From assembly GCA_028023455.1 (NCBI GenBank), contig JAQFVV010000353.1, positions 551,001-615,000 on the forward strand: a stretch of 64,000 nt of DNA. The letters are read 5' to 3'. This document shows, one piece after another, positions 1 through 10,680 of the stretch (within the stretch, counting starts at the first letter, position 1; each line of letters begins with the position of its first letter). The stretch is from Epiperipatus broadwayi (taxonomy: Eukaryota > Onychophora > Udeonychophora > Euonychophora > Peripatidae). The translations under genes and the position numbers were made by a program. A model generated the notes under the pieces. The model saw only the letters and a list, made by a program, of their open reading frames with translations. It was not told the DNA's origin and made no database searches.

Positions 1-350
1 TTTAAATGGACATTGTTAAAGTCCTATATATGAGCAATCAGAATGAGTTAAGATCAACATAAGGTATGTCAATGATAATGGCATCACTAATGGTTTTCAA
101 CATTTCATCATCAAATTTTCAAGGATATGGATGGCAGAAGAGTTGGAGAGTGGAGAGAATTGAAGCATGTCTATTAAAGTTTGTAGATTTGCTATCCTAT
201 TATAAAATTAAGTGCATTTTATACATATGTGGGAGATGATGATCTGGATCAAATGAAGAGTGCTTTTTCATCACAAAATAAGTATATTGATCATTTATTC
301 TTTTAAATGTATGTTGACATGTGTATCAGTTATGTTAGATAAAGTGAATG
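1..350 (+). repeat. Repeat family B, copy 1 (left end outside window)
   Basis: This is a diverged copy of the most abundant repeat in the window. It shares with the copies near 52.3, 56.5, 57.7 and 62.1 kb the ordered blocks gatggatggcagaagagttg, then a gatgatctggat box, then attgatcatttattctttt, and finally a gtatcag..gttagataaagtg block. It is about 350 bp long, AT-rich and has no ORF. The element class is unknown. The left boundary is not visible. Confidence 0.7.
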
Positions 351-561
351 CCTGAAGAACCCTTTAATTATATATATAATGAACATGTTATATGTATGTA
401 TAAATATGACTAAAATGTGGAAGATTCTTTCTTATCAATCTCTATAATATTACAAATTTTAAATACATTTTTTTCAAAGGTTATTCAAGAAAAAACCATA
501 TCCTCACTATATATATATATATAACCAAACCTGCCTAACACTATACTAGCAAAAATAAAAC
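351..561. other. AT-rich spacer
   Basis: This is plain AT-rich sequence with a short (TA)n run at about 509-522, immediately before the PLE-related inverted arm. I see no coding or RNA signal. Confidence 0.6.
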
Positions 562-651
562 TGCAAAACCATAAAACAATACAATACTAGATTAAATCCA
601 AAAATTTTACCAAAATCCTTTCACAACCACGGTTTCATCTACTACAAATAG
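562..651 (-). repeat. Left 90-bp inverted arm flanking the PLE remnant
   Basis: This arm is the reverse complement of 1056-1145 over all 90 positions with only a few mismatches. Together the two arms enclose the GIY-YIG reading frame. Penelope-like elements are known for terminal repeats (pLTRs) that may be direct or inverted, and this arrangement fits. On the minus strand it carries a GATGA box, an AACC/GGTT stem and GTGAAA, as the right arm does. Confidence 0.8.
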
Positions 652-722
652 ACCTTCTCAAGTGAAAATCAAACTATAAGAAATAAAAAATATATACACA
701 CACAATCAAACCTTCCCATAAT

Positions 723-1055
723 TCATTTTAAACTCCACCTTCCCTTAATATCAAAAGAAGTCTTTATAAGATTGATAGCCTCAGAATCAAGCAGATTTAT
801 CATCAAAGTCTCCTTTATTCTTCTTTTTAACTCATTCTTTTCATAAAAAATAACCGAAGCATTGTCAAACAATATTGTATGACCTGTATTCAATTCATGA
901 ATATATAAAGCTGAGTTAAGATACCTATGTTTAACTCTACTTATATGAACTTTAATCCTTTCATTAAGGCTAAACTTACTCTGGCCTACATAAAACTTAC
1001 TACAACTACATGGAATCTTATAAACAATACCAGGAATAGACCTACTATCAATAGA
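723..1055 (-). pseudogene. Penelope-like element, GIY-YIG endonuclease domain (fragment)
   Basis: The minus strand is open for about 110 codons, from just inside the right arm to a TGA stop at 725-723. The translation carries GIVYKIPCSCSKFYVGQ near its start, then an NERIKVHISRVKH block and an HELNTGH block. GIY followed by YVG with a conserved Arg, and the C-x-C plus His pattern after it, are the signature of the GIY-YIG endonuclease at the C-terminus of Penelope-like retroelement proteins, which nicks target DNA. The reverse transcriptase that should precede it is absent: an in-frame TAG lies at 1058-1056 where the inverted arm begins. It is therefore a 5'-truncated copy. The frame is undamaged within the domain, so the copy is not very old. 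A free-standing host GIY-YIG gene is less likely given the flanking arms. Confidence 0.85.
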
Positions 1056-1145
1056 CTATTTGTAGTAGATGAAACCATGGTTGTGAAAGGATTTTGTTAA
1101 AATTTTTGGATTTAATCTAGTATTGTATTGTTTTATGGTTTTGCA
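1056..1145 (+). repeat. Right 90-bp inverted arm of the PLE remnant
   Basis: Inverted partner of 562-651. It contains AGATGA (1067-1072), then the self-complementary AACCATGGTT (1073-1082), then GTGAAA (1083-1088). This order resembles a degraded hammerhead-ribozyme core (CUGAUGA, stem II, GAAA), which is known from PLE terminal repeats. The match is partial, because the CT of CTGATGA is missing. Confidence 0.7.
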
Positions 1146-3420
1146 TATATATATTATAATGGTCTGAAAGTGGGGAGTCTTATTGTATCCACTACAGAGC
1201 ACCACTAGGCTACTTAGAACCTAGAAAATTTATATAGTAGGCAGATACGTAAGTTTAAAAAAAAATTTACTATATATATTTGGACCGTTAGCCCCAGTCA
1301 CTAGCTCAGCAGAGCAGTAGAGATTTATGATAATGATATATATTATCAAAATATATTAATATTAAAAAAAAAAAGAAGCCACTGCAGTATAGATCAAATT
1401 TAGCATTATTATTTTAATCTAACTTTTATTTTTTACAAAACCTTATAACTTATTTTATTTTATAATTTAACTTGATTTTAGAACTTAATTTTTGTTTTAA
1501 CCTTTATAAGTTCACACAGATGAGTTGAATATTTTATTAAAGTGTCGAGTATGAATAGACTACATAGATTACATTTGAAAAGAAAATATTCTACCCCTTA
1601 TTTAACCTTAGGCCAAAAGTTCGCAGTCAAACCAACGCCAATCTATCTGATACATCGATGTATTCAATGTAGCATGAATACAACAGCACAAATACCATAC
1701 TGTCAGGAATGTACATCTGAACAACATGGTTATAGAAGACATTGATTCTCATCTAGACAGGAATGCTACATCTGTCTGACAAGAAGAACAATAAAAAAAA
1801 ACTCCATAGGAAGGGACTGCATTTTCCATCTTACTATCCCATTCCATAGGTGAACAGGGGGTGTGTGGTGTATGCTGCAATCCTGCATGTAGCAAATCTC
1901 ATATTACATCTACTAATTACACCAATATCAATTCATTGATCCAATTTAACTATGCAACAAATAACCTAAGATTAACCCTCCCTTAATTAATTAATATAAC
2001 TTGACAAATCTATATAGCCATTCATGCCTGACTTAATTTTAACATTTATATAATTTCGCACAGAGGAATTTTATAAAAGTGTGTTTTTTTTTATGTTGAG
2101 TACAGATTGGCTACATAGATTACACGGTCAAAAACATTTCAAAATAAACATAAACGATCAAAATATAAAGTCATTGATGGAATTGCAGAGGGAAATTTAC
2201 AAGAAACCCAATGGCATTCATCATACAATGCCACATTGACACCAATAACTTTAAAAGACATCCTAATAAATACATTTTAGATACTCACCGTAAGGTATCA
2301 TTATTTACTGAATGTCTATATATTCTAATCAAATATGAAAACAAAAACATAATTAACCATTAATGAATCCATGCAAGCGTCTATACCCAACTTAAATTTA
2401 ATGCATTTAGGTAATTTATACAATAAATATTAATAAAAATATTTTAAAAAAATGGAAATGATTTAACAAACAAATAATACATTCAATCAAATAATTAATA
2501 CTGATTATGTTTGGTCAGATTGGAATTTCTATTGCAATTATTTTAAATACTGGGAAAATTTTATACTTAGAGTTATTGTTTTGAAAATGTTCATAAAGTT
2601 CTTACGGTTTTAAAAAGTTCATCTTTATCCATTGCTTGCCATTTGAACATGAATTCCCACACCATCCTAAAGAGATTAGTATTCTGTTGGCTGTTTTATT
2701 GATTCATCCAGAGGTCTTTTACTTTAGCTGGTCCACAATGTAGAAAACGATTGGTCATTTCTCTTTCTTTTTTTTAGCAGAACTGAAGGGATTGAAGAGT
2801 GTGTCTTTTCAATCCCTTATCCTTCAACTCTGCACTAACACATATCACAACTGCTATGACACATCTCCCTTAAATTAATTTTCACTCACTTTTTATGGTA
2901 GACTTTTGGATCCAGTGGGCATTACGTCATGACAATGGTGATGGTCTTTTCGCTGAGGTCCAATTCCTGAGTGATTTCTTTTCTTGGCCATTCTGTTCCC
3001 ATTGTTTTTTTCTCCTATCTGACCTTTGCTTATGCATTTTGAAATGCCCAAGGGCTAGTTTACTTTTACTAATTAAAATAATCATTTCCATTTTATACAA
3101 TAGAATTAATTAAATTATTTTGCAAACTTAAAGATATATTTTTATCTCTAAATCTTTTTAAGTTTTTGCTTTTAAAATACTTTTTCTCTTTTTAATAAAG
3201 TTTTATTTTAATAATTTTTCATCTGTGTGAATTTATATATTAGAGTTTAGATAATTTTTAATTTTCAATTTTTAATTCTTAAAAAAGAAGTTTTTATATG
3301 CGAACTTTTCAATGTCTAATTTTTAAAATAAATAATGTAATGGCGTATATGCCCATTACAATACTAAGCAAACACTAATTAACTTACTAAACATCACATG
3401 ATTACCATTCTTTATGCTTA
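1146..3420. other. Non-coding spacer with weak dispersed repeats
   Basis: No protein-like frame is supported. Two loosely similar direct copies lie at about 1483-1572 and 2031-2122; both end in a ctacatagattaca block after a gagta..ga stretch. A weaker third echo is near 2375. The slightly GC-richer piece 1800-1900 (ccataggtgaacaggggg) and the piece 2640-2870 look like decayed repeats of unknown kind. Confidence 0.5.
2787..2821. other. Short stem-loop
   Basis: aagggattgaa and its reverse complement ttcaatccctt face each other across a loop of about 12 nt. The stem is perfect over 11 bp. The function is unknown; it may be a relic of a small foldback repeat. Confidence 0.5.
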
Positions 3421-3444
3421 CAGAAGCTGTTTACACAGAGGCTA

Positions 3445-3705
3445 AATTCTCCCTACAGTAGCACCATCCAGTGTAAGCCAGAATAATCAATGTATGCAAG
3501 ATTTGTACATAAAATCCCCATCTAATGCCTAAGATTTAAGTGCAGTGCTCTCAGATCCAAAGCTCCTCACTGATGAAAGCCACAGGCTAGAAAATAGTCT
3601 GGGGATGTTGGACAAGTAGCCACTAGATAGGAATTTTATCACAAACCTTCTTGCATTCATTGATTACTCTGGCTTGCAGTGAATGGCACAACTCTATGTA
3701 AATAC
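3445..3705 (-). mobile_element. Foldback repeat family D, copy 1
   Basis: The left arm (about 3469-3540, gtaagccagaataatcaatg and on) and the right arm (about 3595-3681, ending ttgattactctggcttgcag) are inverted copies of each other. The middle contains gtgcagtgctctcagatcc, which is the reverse complement of the middle of the 41-kb D copy, so this copy lies in the opposite orientation. It has no coding capacity and is a non-autonomous element of unknown class. Confidence 0.75.
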
Positions 3706-3904
3706 TAAATCTTACTTGGACTTAAAAAAAATTAACATTTATTTTACAAGAATAACACTAATAACAATGCAAAACTGCTACAACTCATTCTTTTATTATA
3801 AAGTAAAAATTACATAAAAAAATTTCATCTATATGTAATAAATTGTTTCTTGTAAGATTAGTCAATAAGAAGCATACATTTGACTCCATTTGCTTTATAA
3901 CCCT

Positions 3905-3975
3905 ACACAATTTGGTGCTGTGGATAAGAGTGTCTGACTTTGGATCAGAATAATCCAGGTCTGATTCTGGCACTC
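3905..3975 (+). pseudogene. tRNA-Arg-like relic (pseudo-tRNA or SINE head)
   Basis: The run gtggataagagtgtctgac, then tttggatcaga, then ccaggtctgattctggca follows the layout of a eukaryotic tRNA-Arg(UCG): a box-A-like GGATAAG, a CTGA/TCAG anticodon stem with a seven-base loop, and a box-B-like stretch. The loop now reads CTTTGGA, so C-to-T decay would explain the TTG anticodon. The acceptor and D arms are incomplete. It may be the head of an old SINE. It is not expected to be a working tRNA. Confidence 0.6.
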
Positions 3976-4219
3976 ATAGATCTGGCATTCAAACTTTTTA
4001 TGAACTCCCAAGAAATAGAGACATATGTCTTTTTTTGGGTTCAAAAATTGAAATTGTGGTTTTTCTACATACTCTGAAAGTGGACATATTTATATATAGT
4101 GTTATAACTAGGATGTTATCTACAAAAATGTAAGTTGTCTTTACTCTAGATCAACTGATGAACCAGAAATTAGCTTCATATATATATAATAATCCCAGTG
4201 CATAACGCTATACTGAAAT

Positions 4220-4357
4220 AAATATATATAAATATTAAGCATAAATCGCTATTTTGAAATACGAACTCTAATGTATTTTCTATATTAATTCACAGAGGGC
4301 AGTACTGAATTTCTTAGCCATGTGGGGTGATTTATGCTTAATATTTATATATATATG
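4220..4357. mobile_element. Small MITE-like element with 26-bp inverted ends
   Basis: atatataaatattaagcata (about 4224-4243) and its inverted partner near 4331-4354 (tttatgcttaatatttatat) bound about 135 bp. The interior includes a cacagagggcagtactg stretch. There is no ORF. The termini consist partly of (TA)n, so the exact ends and any target duplication are uncertain. Confidence 0.55.
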
Positions 4358-4756
4358 CAGGATTTGTTCTAAGGAAAACCATTTAATAGTAAACTACATT
4401 GAATTTTTAATACTACTGGCATGAATAAGAATATATGTATATAATAAAAACATATCTTTATTTATGAATAATATAGTATAAATATGATTGCAATTATCCA
4501 CCACATTTATGATCTGAAATTGGAGTCTGGGTGGATTTAAATATTGTTCCAACAAATTCCAATAAGTTTAGTATTTCCCCTTAAAATGATTCATAGCTAA
4601 TATAACCAGCAATAGCAGTTAATTGTTTATTTCTTTGCAAATAAGTATTTAAGCTATTTTTAACTAAAGAGTAAAATAAGGGAAAAAAGACCCTCCCCTG
4701 TAATCTATTTAAAGACGTTTTTCTCCTTTTTTAGGCTTAATATATTTAGAACACTG

Positions 4757-6089
4757 ACATTGTGTGTACATTAGTAATGTTTGATATGTGCAATTTTAAA
4801 AAATTATAATTTTATTAGTATTCGTGATAGAAAAAGTCTGTGAAAAATATTAGAAAGCTTGCTGTATCTAATTTTAAGTAAAATTATTTTTTAACTATTC
4901 TAACACAATAATTTAGCAATTTTTTCAAAACTTTAAAAATCCTTTTTCAGAATTATGTGTTCCATGGCTTCAACTGAAGATAAAGTAAACTATGTCCTTT
5001 GGTTGGCTGAACTAAAATCCACTGTTATGATACAGAGAAAGTTTGGAATGTTTACAGTAAAGAACTACCTCATAGGAACTCTCTTGCCAAATGGATGAAA
5101 AAATTCAAAGAGATGGACTTAATCCATGATAAGCCATGGTCTGGTAGGCCACATATTAGTGAAGAAGGTATAATATCAGTAGAACAATCCTTTAATATAA
5201 GTCCAAGAAAAATCATTAAGATGAGCATTACTAGAGCTAAGACTTTCAAAGTCCACTATTCATAAGATTCTGTGGAAAAGACTTCATAGGAAACCTTATA
5301 AAATTCAATTGCATCAAATCTTTTTAGAAGAGAGTCATCATTTATAGCTAACTGTCTGCCATTACATCAATGAAAAACTTAGCAATGGTGATGCATTTGT
5401 GAGTTGTTTAATGTTCTCTGATAAAGCAACATTTTACATTAGTGACAAGATCAACAGACATAATTGCCAGATTTGGGAAACTGAAAACCCAAATGAAACT
5501 GTGAACATGAAAGAGACTCTCCTAAAGTTAATGTGTGATGTGTTTTGGAAAAAAAATCAAACCATATTGTCATTCTTATTTGAAACTCATTTTATTAATG
5601 GTAACATCTCCTTTGATGTGCAGTGGAATTACTTTATTCCTCAGCTTGAACAATTAGGACTAAAAGATAACAGTATTTTTACATGATGGAGTTCTTTGTC
5701 ACTTTTGTCTGCATGTTAGACAGTTTCTAAATCAGAAGTTTCCTAACAGATGAATTAGAAAAGGTAGACTATTTTCTTGGCCTCCATGTTCACAAGACTT
5801 GACTCCATTAGATTTTTTATGGGGATATGTGTGTGCAACCAAACCTCAATCTTTAGAAGACTTGAAAGCTAAAATAACTAATGTGATTTCAGGCATTATT
5901 GTAAACTGATTGACAAATGTTTTTAGAGAGCTACAAAATTGTATTATCCTTTGTAATACTAATGATGGTGAATATGTGGAAACTTAATAAAATATAGTAA
6001 AATACATTCTACATAATTTCTCTATCACAAATACTAATTAATAAAGTTATAATTTTTTAAAATTCCACATGAACTTTATAGACACCTTG
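4757..6089 (+). mobile_element. Mariner/Tc1-type DNA transposon (decayed)
   Basis: Inverted termini enclose a broken transposase. On the left, gcaattttaaaaaattataa and a gtattcgtgatag block lie at 4789-4830. The reverse complement of 6020-6069 gives the same blocks (ggaattttaaaaaattataa, gtatttgtgatag). The right outer tip reads gacaccttg followed by TA, as expected for TA-targeting elements. The left tip is more diverged and its position is uncertain by several bases. An element of about 1.3 kb is the usual mariner size. Confidence 0.85.
4955..5985 (+). pseudogene. Mariner-family transposase, broken
   Basis: Reading across frames from the ATG at 4955 gives a helix-turn-helix-like N-terminus, then stops and frameshifts between about 5090 and 5390. 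A clean stretch at 5399-5686 follows. It carries the first catalytic Asp in a FSDKATFY context, then NRHNCQIW and TENPNETV, a typical mariner core. The second Asp is in HDGV at about 5682-5693. The third Asp region, CSQDLTPLDFLWGYV, is at about 5790-5830. So the DDD-type triad can be traced, but at least two frameshifts and several stops (for example after 5684 and near 5755) disable the gene. It would have cut and pasted the element at TA sites. No intact copy is in this window. Confidence 0.85.
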
Positions 6090-7400
6090 TATAAGATGTA
6101 ACACTATTTATAATTGTTTCTTCATTTATACAAATATAACGATTATCTGAGACTATATATAATTTGATATACAGTTTCCTATATTTTGTATTGTTCAGTT
6201 GAACTGCCAAAATATCTTCAAAAATTATTATAAAAATTAATTAGGCAAAATGTAAAACAACATTAATATAATGTCTAGACTTTTGTTCGATCTTATTAAC
6301 TTCTACAATTATTATGTATTGAAAGGAATTCTGTTGAAATCAGAACATGCAACAACATGAGTTGAAATTTTATTAAGTTCTCATGAAATAAAAATATAAT
6401 TAAACATTAATCATCATCATTCAGCCACATGAAAAATGATTATGGCTATTCTAATTTCACAAGAAAAAGAAATTTATAACAAAAAAGATAAAGAAAAACC
6501 AAAGTTAGAGATGATGTTTACAATAACTATAAAAACCAGTCCAATTAAAACTGATTGATAATTATATCTAAAATTTTCTATTTAAAATAAATGTTTGAAA
6601 TGTCTAGTATATCTATGCTATTACATTCATGTCATAAAATAATATTACATGACATGAATCACATTTCATATTATTCATTTGAGGGTTCATTTAATTAATT
6701 TCATCTTCATCACATATTTTATACCTTCTTAAGATTTATTAGTAACATTTAACTCAGGATTGGTCAACTTACAATGCATGTGTCAAACATGATACATTAT
6801 GAGACTAAAATTGATATTAATTCTCTGATTAAAAAAAGTAAACTTAGATTTAAAATTCATTCTGTAAAAGCACTTTTGGTACTTGAGTAATTATGAGATG
6901 ATTAATCCAGAGAATCTCCATAATATTGACATTGTTGCATTTATTTAAAGTAAACAGTTAAACTGAAATGTGTACTAACTGATATTAATTTCAATTAAAA
7001 TACTTAGATATCAGTATCACTCACATTTTTAGTACTCAAAACTGCTCATTTACTTGAGTTATTTTATTCTTTGTTAAAATCTTGAAATTGAAAATTATGA
7101 ATTTATATTAGTTTGTTTATTTTTGTTTTTGTAATAATTAAATATTTGTTTCATGGTAAGTACATAATGTTTTGCAATATATTTGTTTTGATGTTTTTTT
7201 AAGTAAAAAATAAGTCAAGTGAAAATATATTAACATAAAACAAGAAGTCCTTAGTGATAAACAAGTACCATATATCAAGACTAGCTATTAGATTTTATTA
7301 TTTTTTGAAATGTAAGTTGAATTGTAAATTCCAAAGACTGATTTCATTACACGAATGCATGCTTTACTAAAATATATCTTACTAATGTTAATGGACAATT
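6090..7400. other. AT-rich spacer
   Basis: No gene, RNA or clear repeat is visible. A short tandem-like echo (gacatgaatcacatttcata next to catgtcataaaataatatta, 6630-6675) is the only local symmetry noted. Confidence 0.5.
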
Positions 7401-7504
7401 TTTTTTTTCATAGCATCAATCGGGACGTGAACTCACAACCATCTGCAACCAACTACTTGCTTGCAAGGTGGCTGTGATGACCTCTCGGCTAACAATGCTT
7501 GACT
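7401..7504 (-). mobile_element. tRNA-derived SINE, family C, copy 1
   Basis: On the minus strand it begins gtcaagcattgttagccgag and runs through cttgcaagcaag to a box-B-like tgagttcacgtcccg. It ends in catgctatg and a run of A. It aligns end to end with the copies at 19.0, 27.2, 42.3, 43.4 and 63.0 kb. The T-run at about 7400-7408 is the minus-strand poly(A) tail. Its target duplication is not clear, unlike in the other copies. Confidence 0.85.
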
Positions 7505-7914
7505 ATAATTTGGTGAAAAACATTTTCTAACCTGAGGGCTAAAATGAAAGCTTTCATTTTGATTGTTTATTTCTGTTTATTAATATTTATTTTTTTTGTA
7601 AAATTGATGTACTAATTAATTTTAAGATTACTTTCATTTTTTCAAAATATTATTTTAACAAATGTTATTTAAAAAGTAAATATTCAATGAAGAATAATAT
7701 TTTATTCATTAAAAATAGAGAGGATTAAAAATTATCAAATTGGCCACATAAGGTTATTCACAACTTCACATCAAAAGGGTTAAAGTATTCTAGCCTCATC
7801 AACTTTAAATTTAGTTAAATGTCTCATAATATTAATTTCGAATTGTAAAGCTTAAAAAAGTAGAAAATAATATTGTGAGATATTTAATTATATTTCATGT
7901 AGATTATAATAATC

Positions 7915-8206
7915 ATATCACATAACATTCTCATTCCAAATATATTACTCAGAATTATTTTTGCAGGCAGGCTCATAACGAGACATTTTAATAAACTTGC
8001 AAATAATTTTGTTTTTTATTTATCCATGCCCATTCATTCAGACTGATTTGTTTACAGTACGAAATCTCCTTTTATCAGACTGAATAAATGGGCATTGATA
8101 AATGAAAAGTAAATTATCTGCAAGTTGATCAAAATGTCTCGTTATGAGCCTGCATGCAAAAAATAATTCTGAATAACGTATTTGGAACGAGAATGTTGTG
8201 TGATAT
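7915..8206. mobile_element. 292-bp near-perfect palindrome (foldback MITE)
   Basis: The left arm (atatcacataacattctcat onward) and the right arm (ending gagaatgttgtgtgatat) are inverted copies of about 130 bp. Both contain ggctcataacgagacatttt or its complement, and a cattcattcagactgat block nearest the centre. The loop of about 26 nt contains gtttacagtacg. There is no coding capacity. A transcript would fold into one long hairpin. A TA target duplication is possible but is hidden by AT-rich flanks. Confidence 0.85.
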
Positions 8207-8209
8207 ATT

Positions 8210-9355
8210 TATAAGCTTAAACGTTACATAGTAGTAAGTTATTTACATGCTATTGAAATTACTAATATAGATGATATATGAAGAGTTTATTATGCTTTAT
8301 TCAGATTTTGTGTTCGTAAATGTAAGTGCTTCTGAAATATTCTAGCTTTGGTTTGTATTGATTTACTATATTTGAACTTCAGCTAATGATATGCTGTATT
8401 TGATTTATTCTTATATAAAGAAAGAAATATGAATAATAGAATGAATGATAGGAAGATAAGATGATAGGCACAATGGTTCAAGGATAAAAAATATATATAA
8501 ATAGAACAGTGCATGTCAAATATCTCTTACAAATAGTTTCTAAATAGCTATAATGAAAGAAAAGATATTATTTGCCAGCTGCAGGGTAATTGAGGATTCG
8601 AACAAGTTTTGATTCATGGTTTACCTCCAAATAGGAGTAGCTAAATATGGATTAACTGACTAATGTTTACTGTGTATATTAAAGAGAAATCCTAAAACTG
8701 ATTTCATTCTAAAAAAATATTACTCTTTATTTAGCCTGGATTCAAACCTTAGATCGTACGTTTGAAAAGTGATTGCATTGACCATTGAGTCACGAGTCTT
8801 ATTATATATATATGTGGGTATATGTGTGTTAGATATATTTCATTTCTTTTAAAAGTAAGCTTAATCATGAGAGTATTTGATCCTTTAAATAACTTTTTAT
8901 AACGTAAACTTCCCTCTTTTAGAATCATTTATATTCAATTCACCTTTCCATATTTCTCAATAGATATTTTCTTCAGAGAGAAATATATTGATTAGAAGTT
9001 TTGCCTAATCATATAAATATAAAAATCTTGTTTTCAGGATAATTGTAGTTTTGACAGTTTCTGCTGAGATATATTCCAAGCCTAAGGCATAATCTTAGTG
9101 GAGAAAAGTAAAACATGAAATGTCAATTGTTAATAAATTCACTGCTTCCATTTACCTTTTCTGATATTTATGAAAGCAGAGAAGTTAAAATTTTAAATTT
9201 CTTTTAGTATAAATAACAAAACAAAGAAATGTAGACATTTTTTTTTGTTTACAAATGAAATATTTATTTTACAAAATAGTAAAAAATAAAAATAGAACAA
9301 GTACTGTAAAAGGGTATTCAGTGCTGTATGTTAAATAATTAATAAGAACAATTAG
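8210..9355. other. AT-rich spacer containing one tRNA-like relic
   Basis: Apart from the minus-strand tRNA-like relic at 8735-8802 (listed separately), nothing recognisable is present. (TA)n and (TG)n tracts lie at about 8802-8830. Confidence 0.5.
8735..8802 (-). pseudogene. tRNA-like relic
   Basis: The minus strand reads gactcgtgactcaatggtca (box-A-like, with ACTCAATGGTCA) and about 35 nt later aaggtttgaatccaggc (box B, GGTTTGAATCC). The spacing fits a tRNA or SINE promoter. The anticodon region is not resolvable, and no body or tail is clear. Confidence 0.5.
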
Positions 9356-9369
9356 AACAACACAACAAA

Positions 9370-9585
9370 TGCCACTGACCATCATTTGAAAGAATTAAAA
9401 GACTGAAATGAAAATGATCTGGCCAAGTCACTAGAAGAGATGGCAGGAGATGGACAACTGAAGTTTTAAAGGGAATCCTAAGTATTTGTAAAAAAAACCT
9501 AGAAGACGACCATGTATGGGGTGGAGGAATGTGATAAAGAGTGATAGAGTAGATGAAGCTGTAGATTTAAGAAATTTATAATAGT
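9370..9585 (+). pseudogene. RTE-type LINE, C-terminal tail fragment 1
   Basis: The plus strand encodes IKRLK-KWSGQVTRRDGRRWTTE and, one frameshift later, a PRRRPCMGWRNVIKSDRVDE-like stretch. This is the C-terminal tail typical of RTE-clade endonuclease-reverse transcriptases, a basic block after the RT domain. Only this tail remains, as expected for a 5'-truncated LINE insertion. Stops and a frameshift make it non-functional. Confidence 0.75.
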
Positions 9586-9589
9586 TGAA

Positions 9590-10375
9590 ATGATGATCAT
9601 GATAAAGAAAATTTGATTAAATTAGTGTCGATCAGTTTTCAATCTATAAATATATCAACAATTCTCTATTTTAAGCCATCATGAAATTAAAAATTTAGAA
9701 TTTAATATCAGTCTTTTACTATATATATTAAGAAAAATAGTTTCAATGTTAATTGTGGACCCACATAAATGTAGCAAGTCAAATTGGACTATTGGTAATA
9801 TTACTTTTATAAACATAATGTTAATTGAATAATAAGAAAAAATATTAAAGTGCCAATGTCATGAATTTGGCTTAGAATCTAGATGCATCAGGCTAGTAAC
9901 TGTATAATCCTTTATTTTTCTTACATATGCTTCATTTATTTTTATATGTAACATTAACATTACATATTAGCACAAGTCAATTCTTAATATAAAAATAGTA
10001 TTTTTTACTTTGTTTACATATTAGTTGCTTGTATATAAAATGCTTTGCAATGAGCGTGTTTGATAATTGACATCACCTTATAATATTAAATATGTAAATT
10101 AAACCTGTTGCATTATTTTAAGAGAGCATGAAGTTGCTGTTATGATTTGATTCTAAGCCTTATGTTAAGTGATTAGAACTACAATTTTTACTTCATTTGA
10201 TTTAGTAGATGTTGTTTAAGTAAAAAATAAAATTAAACATGAGCTGTCTTTACTGTAGAGCTAAAATAAAATTGAGATTACCAAAATATTTTGTTACTGA
10301 CCCAATAAGTTCTGTATAATTATAAAAATGTTTTGTTTTTGGTATGAAACATTATAAATTTTAAGCTATGAACGG
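9590..10375. other. AT-rich spacer
   Basis: No feature can be supported. It separates two unrelated LINE fragments. Confidence 0.5.
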
Positions 10376-10680
10376 GAAAGAAAATCAGCTCTAAATTTCT
10401 AGCTGAGCCCCAGGACTTCCTGGGTTTTCCTGTTTACATGTCTCAAACATCTATGTCTAAGCATATTTAGAATTCTCTCATGAAGTCTACAATTCAACTA
10501 GTCCAAACACTCTCTAGGGTATACCTTTCACTATAAGGAAAAGTCTCACTTCTCAATATGAAAGTTATATCCAAAATTTCTTATTATCTTCCCATAATCT
10601 CATTAACAAAATCATTTATAAGAAAGATCAATATACAATGCTCCCAATTCTTCTAGAGAGGGAAAATAAATTCCTTAAGC
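10376..10680 (+). pseudogene. Upstream decayed part of the LINE fragment at 10.7 kb
   Basis: This stretch has base composition like the following reading frame and is richer in C than its surroundings. A short open piece just before 10681, LPILLERENKFLKHG, is in another frame, which suggests a frameshift at about 10700. It probably belongs to the same retrotransposon protein, but no domain can be named. Confidence 0.4.

Noticed and set aside
1542-1745. 67-codon ORF at 1.5 kb
   Set aside because: It overlaps a diverged direct repeat, has no motif, and such lengths are expected by chance here.
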